Shown: positions 52,693-62,352 of the stretch, piece by piece | How positions within the stretch are numbered: position 1 is the stretch's first letter | Layout: each line of letters starts with the position of its first letter | DNA from: Actinomadura opuntiae | Lineage (GTDB): Bacteria; Actinomycetota; Actinomycetes; Streptosporangiales; Streptosporangiaceae | Length of the DNA stretch: 64,000 nucleotides | NCBI RefSeq assembly: GCF_030283205.1 | Contig: NZ_JASNWF010000001.1 | Coordinates: forward strand, 372,001-436,000 | Direction: 5' to 3' | Translations under genes and position numbers: made by a program | Notes under the pieces: generated by a model | The model's database searches: none | What the model was told of the DNA's origin: nothing | Seen by the model: only the letters and a program-made list of their open reading frames with translations

Positions 52693-53562
52693 GTGACGAA
52701 CGCACAGAGTCCAACCGTCAGGCACCGACGGCTCGCTCGCCAGCTCCGCCAGACGCGCGAGAACTCAGGCCTGTCGATGGAACGCGCTGCCGCCGCGCTG
52801 AGCTGGAGCCGTCCGAAGCTTGTCCGTTTCGAAACGGCGAAGACACGCCCCAAGCCCGCTGACGTGGAGGCGATGCTCGACCTGTACGGCGGCAGCGAAG
52901 CCCAGAAGCTCGCTCTGATGCAGCTTGCGCGGGACATCCGCAGGCGGGGCTGGTGGTCGGCGTTCAACGACGTCCTCGCGGGATCCTTCGCCGAACTGGA
53001 GGACGATGCCACCTCGATCCGCAGCTGGCAGGTCCAATTCATCCCCGGCCTGCTCCAGACCAGCGATTACGCCCTTGCCCTCATCCGCATCCTCTCCCCC
53101 GACGACCCCGAGGACGTGCTGCTCCGCCGGCTCCAGGCCCGCATGGCGCGCCGCGCGATCCTTGAGCGACAGGACGCTCCGTCCTATGACGTCGTCTTGG
53201 ACGAAGCAGTCCTCCGACGCCCCGTCGGCGGCGCCCATGTCATGGCACGGCAGCTGGACGCCCTGATCGAAGCTGCGAACAGGCCGAACATCAGCGTGCG
53301 CATCATGCCCGTCTCCATCGGAGAACACGCCGGGATGGACGGCCCCTTCGTCGTCCTCAGCTTCGCGGACGGTGAGGACCAGGACGTCGCCTACCTCGAA
53401 GGCATGGGTGGCGAGATCTACCTCGAAGATGTCGGCCAGGTGAACCGCTGTAATGTGAGGTTTGACCGCATTTGCGATCAGGCACTCTCCGAGGGCGACT
53501 CGGCGACGCTGATCGCCGACATCGCCAAGGAGTATCGGCAATCCGATGAGTCTCCACGCTGA
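52693..53562 (+). CDS. XRE family regulator with DUF5753 domain
   Basis: 289 residues. HTH in SGLSMERAAAALSWSRPKLV, then the DUF5753 effector region (SIRSWQVQFIPGLLQTSDYA, VVLDEAVLRRPVGGAHVMAR, ISVRIMPVSIGEHAGMDGPF). GTG 52693 is chosen by family length; TTG 52663 is possible. It overlaps the DUF397 gene by 17 bp. Such pairs act like the WhiJ systems of Streptomyces, where the small partner counters the DNA-binding protein. Confidence 0.9.
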   Translation: MTNAQSPTVRHRRLARQLRQTRENSGLSMERAAAALSWSRPKLVRFETAKTRPKPADVEAMLDLYGGSEAQKLALMQLARDIRRRGWWSAFNDVLAGSFAELEDDATSIRSWQVQFIPGLLQTSDYALALIRILSPDDPEDVLLRRLQARMARRAILERQDAPSYDVVLDEAVLRRPVGGAHVMARQLDALIEAANRPNISVRIMPVSIGEHAGMDGPFVVLSFADGEDQDVAYLEGMGGEIYLEDVGQVNRCNVRFDRICDQALSEGDSATLIADIAKEYRQSDESPR

Positions 53563-53755
53563 CCTTTCGAAGGCCCGCTGGCGCAAGGCAAGCCAGAGCA
53601 GCGCAAGCGGCAGCGACTGCATCGAGGTCGCCAGTCTCCCCGGCCTGATCGCCGTCCGCGACTCCAAGAACCCCGACGGCCCGAAGCTCCTCCTCACCCG
53701 CAGCGCCTTCCGAACCCTTGCCGCCCAGGCCTCAGCACGACCACTAGGACACTAG
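53546..53755 (+). CDS. DUF397 protein
   Basis: 69 residues with the family pattern ARWRKASQSSASGSDCIEVA, then GLIAVRDSKNPDGPKLLLTR and SAFRTLAAQA. It pairs with the overlapping XRE/DUF5753 gene and is its likely partner. About 240 bp without a gene follow before the recognisable CRISPR repeats. That stretch contains at most very decayed repeat-like sequence (ending near 53964). Confidence 0.92.
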   Translation: MSLHADLSKARWRKASQSSASGSDCIEVASLPGLIAVRDSKNPDGPKLLLTRSAFRTLAAQASARPLGH

Positions 53756-53995
53756 GCCAACGGAAAACCTGCTCAGCTTCCGAACCCACGGCCATTCCAG
53801 TTCGACGTCGCGAGAACCACGCGCGTCAGAGCTTCCGGGTACGGCCGTCGGCTATTTCGGCAGCGGTGGCTACGCCATCGCTGTGCCCGGCCGATGCCCC
53901 AAGGGGTGGGCACCCGACTGACCGCGTCTCCCCCCCACCAAGGGTCGGCGCCGCGCGCGAGCAGGCCTGGACGACAGGTTGCTCGCCGCGCCAAA

Positions 53996-54993
53996 GAGAC
54001 CTCCCGCGTGCGAGGAGCAGCTGGCCGCCACCCCGATACTGCCCATTCCGCAAGACCATCCCCGCATGCGCGGGTGCAGCCCGCCGAGGGCATGCCGATC
54101 GGGCCTGAGCTGGGACCATCCCCGCATGCGCGGTGAGCAGACTCGCACGGCAGCCGGCCGGTGGGATTCGTGGAACCATCCCCGAGTGCGCGGGGAGCAG
54201 ATCCTCCGCGCCGACACCACCGGCCCGGTGGAGGGACCATCCCCGCGTGCGCGGGGAGCAGGGAGTGGCAGTCGACCCGGAGCCCGCCGTGCAGGGACCA
54301 TCCCCGCGTGGGCGAGGAGCAGGTGGCCGTGGCCGTGAACCCCGTGGAGGTGCAGGGACCATCCCCGCATGCGCGGGGAGCAGAGGGGGCGGGGTCCAGC
54401 TCCCAGACCGTCCGCAGGACCATCCCCGCATGCGCGGGGAGCAGCCCCGCCAGGTCTGGCCGCGCCATGAGCACCTGGGACCATCCCCGCATGCGCGGGG
54501 AGCAGGCCGCCGGAGCGGACGCGCGGCGGGTACAGCGGGGACCATCCCCGCATGCGCGGGGAGCAGCACGAACGCATGGCGTTGGCGGTGGCGACCATGG
54601 GACCATCCCCGCATGCGCGGGGAGCAGGAAGTGCCGTTCGCGGTCGCGCAGGGATTCGTGGGACCATCCCCGCATGCGCGGGGAGCAGGTGGGGCAGGGC
54701 CAAGCGGGCGCGGCGGCCGGGGGACCATCCCCGCATGCGCGGGGAGCAGAGCTCGACGCGGATCGCGTCCCCGGTGATCTCGGGACCATCCCCGCATGCG
54801 CGGGGAGCAGATGCCCGACACCTTCCAGTGCTCCCGCGACCGGGGACCATCCCCGCATGCGCGGGGAGCAGCCCCCGGTCGGGGCCGGGGGCTGGACGGA
54901 GCGGGGACCATCCCCGCATGCGCGGGGAGCAGGGGCCGGGCCCGGACGGTCAACGCACCCAGGAGGGACCATCCCCGCATGCGCGGGGAGCAG
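53996..54993 (-). CRISPR. Type I-E CRISPR array 2, 16 repeats plus a degenerate distal repeat
   Basis: Read on the plus strand, repeats (GGACCATCCCCGCATG then CGCGGGGAGCAG) start at 54053, 54113, 54173, 54234, 54295, 54356, 54417, 54478, 54539, 54600, 54661, 54722, 54783, 54844, 54905 and 54966. There are 15 spacers, 33 nt each except one of 32. Repeats from 54356 rightward are identical; those to the left accumulate changes, and a truncated unit lies at 53996-54020. So the leader end is the right side, beside cas3. The repeat is the reverse complement of array 1 with two changes. Confidence 0.97.
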
Positions 54994-55328
54994 ACTGCCC
55001 GACCTGGGGTTTTAGCTCAAGGTACGGCCGTTTCTGAGCACTTGTTGAGAATCGGACATTTGAGACTCGTCGGCATCCTAAGCGTTGGAGTGCTTCCAGG
55101 TTGCCGGGCCCGTAAGTGTTGAGCAAGGCATACATGGAGCGCGCGGACGCCCGCACTCGACGTGGCCCTTTGTGGCCGCACTGTTGGCTTGCGCAAGTTC
55201 GGGCGGCCAGTCCTGCCTGGTCATTGACGAGCTAGCGCTGATCGTCAATTGCCAGCGACCCGACCGTGGCTCGTTGTTACTTGCCGGTTTTGCCGAGTTT
55301 GTCGGCGATCTGGTGTTAGATCCTTGCT
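54994..55328. promoter_or_regulatory. Leader of array 2 and cas3 promoter region
   Basis: 335 bp without a gene. Read toward the array, the bases touching the first repeat are CCCCAGGTCGGGCAGT, sharing CAGGTCGGGCAG with the leader of array 1. A T-rich patch (GGGGTTTTAGCTC) follows. The region must also drive cas3 in the opposite direction. No Shine-Dalgarno is obvious before the cas3 GTG. Confidence 0.6.
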
Positions 55329-58217
55329 GTGCTCTTCGGAAGATCGGACGGTGCATGGCTCCGTGAGCAGGTATCAGAGGCGGCCAGGTCGATTTGGGCT
55401 AAGCATGATCGCAGAACAGACGGCTGGCTGCCCTTGTGGTGCCATCTCGCGGATAGTGGTGCCGTCGCCGGTTTGTTGTGGGATTTCTGGGCGCCTTATC
55501 AGTGCCGCATGGTAGTGGCCGATCAGCTTCCTGGCAGTGTTAAAGATGCTCGTCGGCTGGCGGTGTGGTTGGCGACGACTCATGACATTGGTAAGGCGAC
55601 GCCCGCGTTCGCTTGCCAGGTGGAGTCACTGGCTGACCGGATGCGCGGGGCGGGGCTGGACATGCCCACGCTCAAGCGGCTGAACGATCGACGGGTCGCG
55701 CCGCATGGGCTGGCTGGGCAGGTGCTCCTGCAGGAGTGGTTGATCGGGCGTGGCTGGTCTCGGTCAGCGACGCTGCCGTTCACGATCGTTGCCGGTGGGC
55801 ATCATGGGGTGCCGCCAACGTTTAGTGGTATTCGCGACCTGAATGTGCATCCTGATCTGTTGTGGACGCCGGGCTGTGAGTCGGTTTGGCGGAGCGTTCA
55901 GAAGGAGATTCTGGACGCTTGCGCGGAGATGTGCGGTGTCGATGACCGGCTGTCTGAGTGGCGGCAGGTGAAGCTCTCGCAGTCGGCGCAGGTGGCGTTG
56001 ACCGGGTTGGTCATTGTCGCTGATTGGATCGCCAGTAACTCCGACCTGTTTCCGTACTTTTTCGACGGCGGATCTCCGAGCGACGAGGAGCGCGTCAAGG
56101 CGGCGTGGCAGGGGCTTGCCCTTCCGGCGCCATGGCGACCGGTAGAGCCGGTTATGGCTGCGGATGAGTTGTTCTCGTCGCGCTTTACTCTGCCGGCAGG
56201 GGCCAGCGTTCGTCCTGTCCAGGCGCGGAGTGTGGAACTGGCGCGGCGGATGTCCAAGCCGGGACTGATGGTGATTGAGGCCCCGATGGGTGAGGGGAAG
56301 ACGGAGGCGGCGCTGGCTGTCGCCGAGGTGTTCGCGGCGCGTTCGGGGGCGGGCGGGGTGTTCGTGGCGTTGCCGACGATGGCCACGGGCAATGCGATGT
56401 TCCCTCGGTTGTTGCGGTGGCTGCGGCGGGTCCCGGACGCGGAGGGGGCGGGGCCGCGGTCGGTGACGCTGGCGCACTCGAAGGCGGCGCTGAACGACGA
56501 CTTCGGTGAGTTGGTGCGGGCGGGACGGCGGGTCGTCGGGGTCGAGCTCGATGGCGAGGACGACGAGTGGCGGGCACGGGACGATCGGCTCGCGCAGTCG
56601 GCTGAGCTGGTGGCGCATCAGTGGCTGCATGGCCGCAAGAAGGCGATGCTGTCGTCGTTCGTGGTCGGGACGGTCGACCAGCTGTTGTTCATGGGGTTGA
56701 AGAGCAGGCATCTGGCGCTACGGCATCTGGCGCTGGCGGGCAAGGTCGTGATCATCGACGAGGCTCACGCGTACGACACCTACATGAACTCCTATCTGGA
56801 CCGGGTGCTGTCCTGGCTGGGCGCTTACGCGGTTCCTGTGGTGGTGCTGTCGGCGACGTTGCCGGCGGGGCGGCGTTGTGCGCTGGCCGAGGCGTACGCC
56901 GGGCAGGGCGGCCACGGCATGGCGGACGTGCAGACGGCCGGGGGTTATCCGCTGCTGACCGCGATCGAACGCGGGGCCGTGCCGTTGGTCGAGACGGTGG
57001 CACCGTCGGGGCGACGTACCGATGTGCATGTGGAGCGTCTGGGCGACGATCTCTCCGAACTGGCCGACCGGTTGGAACACGACCTCGCGGACGGCGGTTG
57101 CGCGTTGGTCGTCCGCAACACGGTGGGGCGGGTGCTGGAGACCGCGCAGTTCCTGCGGAGCCGGTTCGGGGTGGACGAGGTCACTGTGGCCCACGCCCGT
57201 TTCGTCGACTTGGACCGAGCTCGGAAAGACGCCGACCTATTGAGGCGGTTCGGGCCGCCGGAGGACAGCGCAGGCGAGCGTCCGGTGAAGCACATCGTGG
57301 TGGCGAGCCAGGTCGCAGAACAATCGTTGGACATCGATTTCGATCTCCTCGTCACGGATCTGTGCCCGATCGACCTGCTGTTGCAGCGGATCGGGCGGCT
57401 GCATCGGCACGTACGCGGTGAGCGACCGGCAGGTGTGCGCGTCCCCCGGTGTCTGGTCACGGGCGCGGATTGGGATGCGGTGCCTGCCGAGCCGGTCAAG
57501 GCGTCGCAGCGTGTCTATCGGTTGCATGCGTTGCTGCGGTCTGCCGCAGTGCTGGAGCCGTACTTGGCCGGCACGGCCCCGACGGGAAACGTGGTCCGCT
57601 TGCCGGAGGACATCAGTCCGCTGGTGCAGAGCGCGTACGGGACGAGCCCGGCGGGGCCGCCTGCTTGGCAGGACGCGATGGAGCAGGCATACGAGGCGCA
57701 TCTGCTGCACCAGGAGAAGCAACGTGGCAAGGCCCAGGATTTCCAGATCAACGATGTGGGCAAGCCCGGCCGCGCGTTGATCGGGTGGGTCGATGCGGGT
57801 GTGGGCGACGCCGACGACACCAGAGCGGGCCGCGCCCAGGTGCGCGACAGCCGCGAGTCGCTGGAGGTGCTGGTCGTCCAACGGTTGGCCGACGGCATCG
57901 TCCGGACGTTGCCCTGGTTGGAGGACGGGCAAGGCGGCCGGGAAGTACCGACCGAGGCGCCTCCGCCGTGGGAGGTGGCGCAGACCGTGGCGGCGTGCGG
58001 GCTGAGGCTGCCGTTCCAGTTCTCGATTCCGGAGGTCCTCGACCGCGCCATCGATGAGTTGGAGGCCGAGTGCGTGCCCGCGTGGCAGTCAAAAGAGAGC
58101 CACTGGCTGGCCGGGGAGCTGATCTTGATGCTTGACGAGAACTGTCAGACCCGGTTGGCAGGCTTCGATCTGCGCTACACCGAAGCCGACGGCCTTGAGG
58201 TGACCCGTGTCCAGTGA
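55329..58217 (+). CDS. cas3: Cas3 helicase-nuclease, type I-E
   Basis: This enzyme unwinds and degrades target DNA after Cascade binding, 962 residues. The HD nuclease domain has TTHDIGKATPAFACQ (about residue 83), a later HGLAGQVLL and AGGHHGVPPT. The helicase has Walker A EAPMGEGKTEAAL (about 317), VFVALPTMATGNAMFPRL, the DEAH box VIIDEAHAYDTYM (about 476), VLSATLPAG, and motif VI LLLQRIGRLHRH (about 686). GTG 55329 is the start. The length is normal and the gene looks intact. It overlaps casA by 11 bp. Confidence 0.96.
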   Translation: MLFGRSDGAWLREQVSEAARSIWAKHDRRTDGWLPLWCHLADSGAVAGLLWDFWAPYQCRMVVADQLPGSVKDARRLAVWLATTHDIGKATPAFACQVESLADRMRGAGLDMPTLKRLNDRRVAPHGLAGQVLLQEWLIGRGWSRSATLPFTIVAGGHHGVPPTFSGIRDLNVHPDLLWTPGCESVWRSVQKEILDACAEMCGVDDRLSEWRQVKLSQSAQVALTGLVIVADWIASNSDLFPYFFDGGSPSDEERVKAAWQGLALPAPWRPVEPVMAADELFSSRFTLPAGASVRPVQARSVELARRMSKPGLMVIEAPMGEGKTEAALAVAEVFAARSGAGGVFVALPTMATGNAMFPRLLRWLRRVPDAEGAGPRSVTLAHSKAALNDDFGELVRAGRRVVGVELDGEDDEWRARDDRLAQSAELVAHQWLHGRKKAMLSSFVVGTVDQLLFMGLKSRHLALRHLALAGKVVIIDEAHAYDTYMNSYLDRVLSWLGAYAVPVVVLSATLPAGRRCALAEAYAGQGGHGMADVQTAGGYPLLTAIERGAVPLVETVAPSGRRTDVHVERLGDDLSELADRLEHDLADGGCALVVRNTVGRVLETAQFLRSRFGVDEVTVAHARFVDLDRARKDADLLRRFGPPEDSAGERPVKHIVVASQVAEQSLDIDFDLLVTDLCPIDLLLQRIGRLHRHVRGERPAGVRVPRCLVTGADWDAVPAEPVKASQRVYRLHALLRSAAVLEPYLAGTAPTGNVVRLPEDISPLVQSAYGTSPAGPPAWQDAMEQAYEAHLLHQEKQRGKAQDFQINDVGKPGRALIGWVDAGVGDADDTRAGRAQVRDSRESLEVLVVQRLADGIVRTLPWLEDGQGGREVPTEAPPPWEVAQTVAACGLRLPFQFSIPEVLDRAIDELEAECVPAWQSKESHWLAGELILMLDENCQTRLAGFDLRYTEADGLEVTRVQ

Positions 58218-59922
58218 TGTTCCGGCGATGTCCTTCGACCTGACCCGCGAGCCATGGCTGCTGGTGCTGCGAGATGACGGCACCGAGGGCGAGGTGTCGC
58301 TGCTGGATCTGTTCGCTCAGGCCGACACGGTACGGCGGCTGGTCGGTGATGTCCCCACCCAGGAGTTCGCACTGCTGCGCCTCGTGCTGGCGGTGCTGCA
58401 CGACACGATCGACGGGCCTGCCGATCTCGACGCGTGGCAGCAGTTGTGGGAGGAAGGGCTCCCCGTCGACGGGCCAGGCGGGATCGCCGCCTACCTCGAC
58501 CGGCATCGGGGGCGGTTCGACCTGCTGCATCCGCAGGCGCCGTTCTTCCAGACGGCCGGGCTTCGCACCGCCAAGGACGAGGTCTTCGCCCTGGATCGGC
58601 TGGTAGCCGATGTCCCTAACGGGAGCCAGTTCTTCACCATGCGTGCCCGAGGGGCACAGCGCCTGTCGTTCGCCGAAGCCGCCAGGTGGGTCGTGCACGC
58701 GCACGCCTACGACACGTCCGGCATCAAGACCGGAGCGGTGGGCGACACCAGGGCCAAGAAGGGCAAGGTGTATCCGCTCGGTGTCGGCTGGGCCGGGAAT
58801 CTGGGCGGTGTCTTCGTCGAAGGCGCGAACCTGGGCGAGACGCTGCTGCTCAACCTGGTCGCCTTCGACACCGACAATCTGCGGATCGACGCCGCTGAGG
58901 ACCGTCCCGCGTGGCGGCGCGAGCCGTCAGGCCCCGCAGAGACCGGCGCGCTGGAGTTGAGCAGGCGCCCGGCGGGCGTGCGGGACCTGTACACCTGGCA
59001 GTCCAGGCGGGTCCGGCTGGCGTACGACCGGGACGGCGTCCACGGTGTGGTGCTGGCCTATGGCGACCCGCTGAGCCCTCGGAATCTGCATCAGCGCGAG
59101 CCGATGACCGGCTGGCGGCGCAGCCCCGTCCAGGAGAAGAAGCTGGACCTGGCGCAGGTGTACCTGCCGCGCGAGCACGATTCGAGCAGGAGTGCGTGGC
59201 GGGGGCTCGGAGCGCTGGTCGCAGGACGTGCCCCCGGCTACGAGCAGCGCAACGAGGCTGCCTCCGTCGTGCGGCCGCGAATACTGGACTGGGTCGCCCG
59301 CCTCACGGTCGAGGGCGACTTCGAGCCGAACTACCTCGTCCGGGCGCGGCTGGTGGCGGCCGAGTACGGCACGCAGCAGTCGGTGATCGACGAGATGGTG
59401 GACGACTCGATCGCGATGCCGGTGGTCTTGCTGCACGAGCGCGACACCCGGCTCGGCCAAGCAGCCATCGACGCCGTCGCCGATGCCGACACCGGAGTCG
59501 GCGTGCTGGGCGATCTGGCCGCCGACCTCGCCCGCGCGATCGGCGCCGATCCCGAGCCGGCCCGTGCCCGCGCCACGCATCAGGGCTACGGCCTGCTGGA
59601 TGGCCCCTTCCGCGAATGGCTCGCCGCGCTGGACCCGCGAAAGACACCCCAGGAGCAGCGGGCGGCCTGGCAGGACGAGGCGAGGAAGCTCCTGGCCCGT
59701 CTCGGTGATCAAGAGGTGGCCGACGCGGGCGAGGGCGCATGGGAAGGCCGCGTCATCCAGACCGGCAAGGGACAGGAGTTGTGGCTGAGCGCACCGCGCG
59801 CCGATGCGACCTTCCGCTACCGGCTCCGCAATGCGCTGCCCGGGCCGGCCCCCGCCCCTGAAGGCGAGTCCGACGAGCTGACGGGGCGGGCCCCCGTCGA
59901 ATCCTTGGAGGCAAGCAGATGA
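58207..59922 (+). CDS. casA: Cse1/CasA, large subunit of type I-E Cascade
   Basis: 571 residues. This subunit recognises the PAM and recruits Cas3. It begins MSSDVPAMSFDLTREPWLLV and has the family segments PFFQTAGLRTAKDEVFAL, AARWVVHAHAYDTSGIKTGA and YPLGVGWAGNLGGVFVEGAN, with a helical C-terminal half. It starts at a GTG inside the cas3 end and shares ATGA with casB at its own end. The C-terminal ~25 residues (GPAPAPEGESDELTGRAPVE) look disordered. Confidence 0.93.
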   Translation: MSSDVPAMSFDLTREPWLLVLRDDGTEGEVSLLDLFAQADTVRRLVGDVPTQEFALLRLVLAVLHDTIDGPADLDAWQQLWEEGLPVDGPGGIAAYLDRHRGRFDLLHPQAPFFQTAGLRTAKDEVFALDRLVADVPNGSQFFTMRARGAQRLSFAEAARWVVHAHAYDTSGIKTGAVGDTRAKKGKVYPLGVGWAGNLGGVFVEGANLGETLLLNLVAFDTDNLRIDAAEDRPAWRREPSGPAETGALELSRRPAGVRDLYTWQSRRVRLAYDRDGVHGVVLAYGDPLSPRNLHQREPMTGWRRSPVQEKKLDLAQVYLPREHDSSRSAWRGLGALVAGRAPGYEQRNEAASVVRPRILDWVARLTVEGDFEPNYLVRARLVAAEYGTQQSVIDEMVDDSIAMPVVLLHERDTRLGQAAIDAVADADTGVGVLGDLAADLARAIGADPEPARARATHQGYGLLDGPFREWLAALDPRKTPQEQRAAWQDEARKLLARLGDQEVADAGEGAWEGRVIQTGKGQELWLSAPRADATFRYRLRNALPGPAPAPEGESDELTGRAPVESLEASR

Positions 59923-60605
59923 CCGCCACCCTTCCGGACGGACGTCTCCAGGTATCCGATCTGGTGCACCAAGTCGTCGGAGAGTTCGTCTCTGAGCTGC
60001 AGGAGGGCTACCTACGCGACACCAGCGCGGCCGTGGGCCGTCTCGCGCAACTACGGCGCGGAGCAGGCAAGCTCCCGAAGGAAGTTCCGGAGCTGTGGGG
60101 GCTGACGGGAGCCGAGCGGCTCTATCAGGAGCAGTCGCTCAGCGATGTGCAGGCGACCCGAGCCGAGGCCGCGGCCTTTCTGGCCGTGACGTTGTTCGCG
60201 CTGCACCAGCAGTCGCGCCCCAACCAGAGAATGCACGCCTCCGGTGTCGAGCTCGGCGCGGCCGTGCGTCGGCTGATGCCGCGGGGTGAGATCGACGAGC
60301 CGATCCGGCGGCGGTTCGTCCGCGTGGGAACGGCAGGGAGCCTGGAGGCGCTGGCCTACCGGCTCCGGGAGATCGTCTCGCTGCTGCGCCGGGAGTCGAT
60401 CCCGCTGGACTATGCGCTGCTGGCTCGACAGCTCTACCAGGCCCATACCCCGGAGGGTCTCGAAAGGATCCGCCAGCAGTGGGGCCGCAGCTTCCACACC
60501 TACCGCCCGCCCCGCGGCAACGGCGACCAAGCTCAGCCGGCACAGGCGGACCAGTCCGGGCGGACACCGCAGGACGAGGCCACGACCGACAAGGACGTCA
60601 CATGA
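59919..60605 (+). CDS. casB: Cse2/CasB, small subunit of type I-E Cascade
   Basis: 228 residues, helical. Family segments include RDTSAAVGRLAQLRRGAGK, then TLFALHQQSRPNQRMHASGV and RRRFVRVGTAGSLEALAYRL, REIVSLLRRESIPLDYALLA. It stabilises the crRNA and target strand within Cascade. The start overlaps casA and the stop overlaps cas7, both as ATGA. Confidence 0.92.
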   Translation: MTATLPDGRLQVSDLVHQVVGEFVSELQEGYLRDTSAAVGRLAQLRRGAGKLPKEVPELWGLTGAERLYQEQSLSDVQATRAEAAAFLAVTLFALHQQSRPNQRMHASGVELGAAVRRLMPRGEIDEPIRRRFVRVGTAGSLEALAYRLREIVSLLRRESIPLDYALLARQLYQAHTPEGLERIRQQWGRSFHTYRPPRGNGDQAQPAQADQSGRTPQDEATTDKDVT

Positions 60606-61792
60606 CTCGTACCATCATCGACCTGCACGTGCTGCAGAGCGTCCCGCCGAGCAACCTCAACCGGGACGACACCGGCACGCCCAAGACCGCGGTCTACGGC
60701 GGAGTTCGGCGTGCACGGGTGTCCAGCCAGGCGTGGAAACGCGCCACCCGCAAGAGCTTCCACGACCTCCTCGACCCCAGCGAGCTGGGCGTGCGCACCA
60801 AGCGCGTCGCAGAACTGCTCTCCGACCGCATCCGCGGGCTGGACGCCTCCATCGACGAGCCAACCGCGTGGAACCTCGCCGCCGAGACCGTGCAGAACGC
60901 GACCGGCTCCAAGATCGAGGTGCCCAAGCGCCGCGGCGGCGCCAAGGACGACGACGCGCCGGCCGCAGCGCCGGAGGCCAAGTACCTGATGTTCCTCAGC
61001 GCACGCCAGCTCGACGGGCTCGCCGAACTCGCCGTCGACGGACGCGACGACATCACGACCTTCTTCAAGGACAAGGACAACAAGGCGCGCGCCAAGCAGA
61101 TCGCCAACGCCCGCCACTCGGTCGACATCGCCCTGTTCGGGCGGATGGTCGCCGACGGCGCCGACATCAACGTCGACGCCGCCGCTCAGGTCGCGCACGC
61201 CCTCAGCGTCCACCAGGTCGAGAACGAGTCGGACTACTACACCGCAGTCGACGACCACAAGGAACGCGAGGACGACGACCTGGGCGCGGGCATGATCGGG
61301 ACCGTGGAGTTCAACTCCGCCACCCTCTACCGCTACGCCGCCCTCGACGTCGACCAGCTTCGCGGCAACCTCGGCAAGGGCCTGCGCGACGACGAGCCGG
61401 TGACCGAGCCGGTCCGCCGGGCCGTGGAGGCGTTCGTGCAGGGCTTCATCACCTCGATGCCCACCGGGAAGGTCAACACCTTCGGCAACCACACCGTCCC
61501 GGACGCGGTCGTGGTGAAGATCCGGTCGGCCCGGCCGATCAGCTTCGCGGGCGCGTTCGAGGAGCCCTGCAAGGCGGACGCGGGCAGCGGGTACCTGCAG
61601 CAGGCCGCAGCGCGGCTGGCCGACTATGTCCCGGAGATCGAGCAGGCTTACGGGTGTGCGCGGTCACTCAAGATGTTCACGAAGGTGACACGGTCGTTGA
61701 GCACGATCGGATGTGGAACGACCCCGCCGGAGCGTCCTGACGGGGTCGTGGTGTGCAGGGTGGCGCGGTGGTGTTCAGTCTGTCGCGGCTGA
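60602..61792 (+). pseudogene. cas7: cas7 (Cse4/CasC) with its 3' end replaced by insertion-element sequence
   Basis: Cas7 forms the Cascade backbone on the crRNA. The first ~355 residues are typical: IIDLHVLQSVPPSNLNRDDT, TAVYGGVRRARVSSQAWKRA, AKYLMFLSARQLDGLAELAV, ARHSVDIALFGRMVADGAD, GMIGTVEFNSATLYRYAALD and PTGKVNTFGNHTVPDAVVVK. Homology stops around YVPEIEQAYGCARSL (about 61665). The remaining ~40 codons read out of the ends of an ATPase-element remnant whose own gene ends at 61775 on the other strand. The product may be partly functional, but only a few C-terminal residues of the true gene appear lost. Confidence 0.8.
61718..61749. terminator. 9-bp-stem hairpin in the insertion-element end
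   Basis: ACGACCCCG (61718-61726) and CGGGGTCGT (61741-61749) are exact inverted repeats around 14 nt. It lies just beyond the stop of the ATPase remnant and inside the altered cas7 tail. It probably ended the element's own transcript. Confidence 0.6.
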
Positions 61793-62149
61793 TTCGTTGA
61801 CGGCGGTGCGGGCGGCGGATTCGTCGACGATGGTCTTGCCGGCGGCGTAGGTGGCCATGAGGGCGAGGCGCCCGAGGTTGTTGACCGAGCGGGGGTAACC
61901 GCGCGCGGTCTCGTGGACCAGCGCGACCGCGTCGTCGGAGAACAGGGGATCGGAGCGGCCGGCGAGGGTCATGTGGTGGCGGATGTAGTCGGCGGTCTCT
62001 TCGGTGGTCATGCCGGTCATGTGGAAGCGGACGGAGATGCGCTGGTCCAGGGCGGCCAGGACGCCGAGCTTGATCTTGCGTTTGAGGGTCGGCTGGCCGA
62101 TCAGCAGCGTGGCGAACGGGCTGGTGGAGTCCATGTCGAAGTTGGTGAG
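61775..62149 (-). pseudogene. 5'-truncated ExeA-type AAA ATPase (transposition helper) remnant
   Basis: About 124 residues remain: LTNFDMDSTSPFATLLIGQP, KLGVLAALDQRISVRFHMTG, MTTEETADYIRHHMTLAGRS, LVHETARGYPRSVNNLGRLA. This is the C-terminal half of ExeA/TniB-like ATPases that accompany DDE transposases. The Walker A part is missing. Homology runs up to the codon for Leu at 62149 and is broken by TAA inside a 32-bp palindrome that starts at 62144. Its partner transposase is not in the window. Confidence 0.8.
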
Positions 62150-62259
62150 TTATCCCGGCGCCGGGATAACTCACCTTATGCCGGGCCCGCGATTATGCCG
62201 GTGACCTGCATGGACTGCCCGGTTTTGCAACCGGTTCACGGCGAACTGTATCGGCATAA
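62144..62259. repeat. Palindromic element terminus with repeated recombinase-like half-sites
   Basis: A perfect 32-bp palindrome occupies 62144-62175 (arms of 16 nt). Within and beyond it are five copies of one 8-9 bp word: TTATCCCGG (62150-62158), its inverse CCGGGATAA (62161-62169), TTATGCCGG (62176-62184), TTATGCCGG (62193-62201) and the inverse CGGCATAA (62252-62259). This looks like the binding array at the end of an element moved by tyrosine recombinases, whose genes start 94 bp later. Confidence 0.65.
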
Positions 62260-62352
62260 TTTTCGGGCGGTTCCCGTGAGTGACTTAACGAGTGCGGCGA
62301 GCGACTCTTGTGACAGCGGCGCCCGAAGGGGGCGCGCGGGAGAGGAGTCGCT

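Noticed and set aside
53941..53995. A further decayed repeat at the distal end of array 2
   Set aside because: Only about 15 bases (GCCGCGCGCGAGCAG) resemble the repeat; not enough to count as a unit.
53773..55037. Frames of up to 399 codons through CRISPR array 2 that look like tandem-repeat proteins
   Set aside because: The peptide repeat is the translated CRISPR repeat; all frames on both strands show it.
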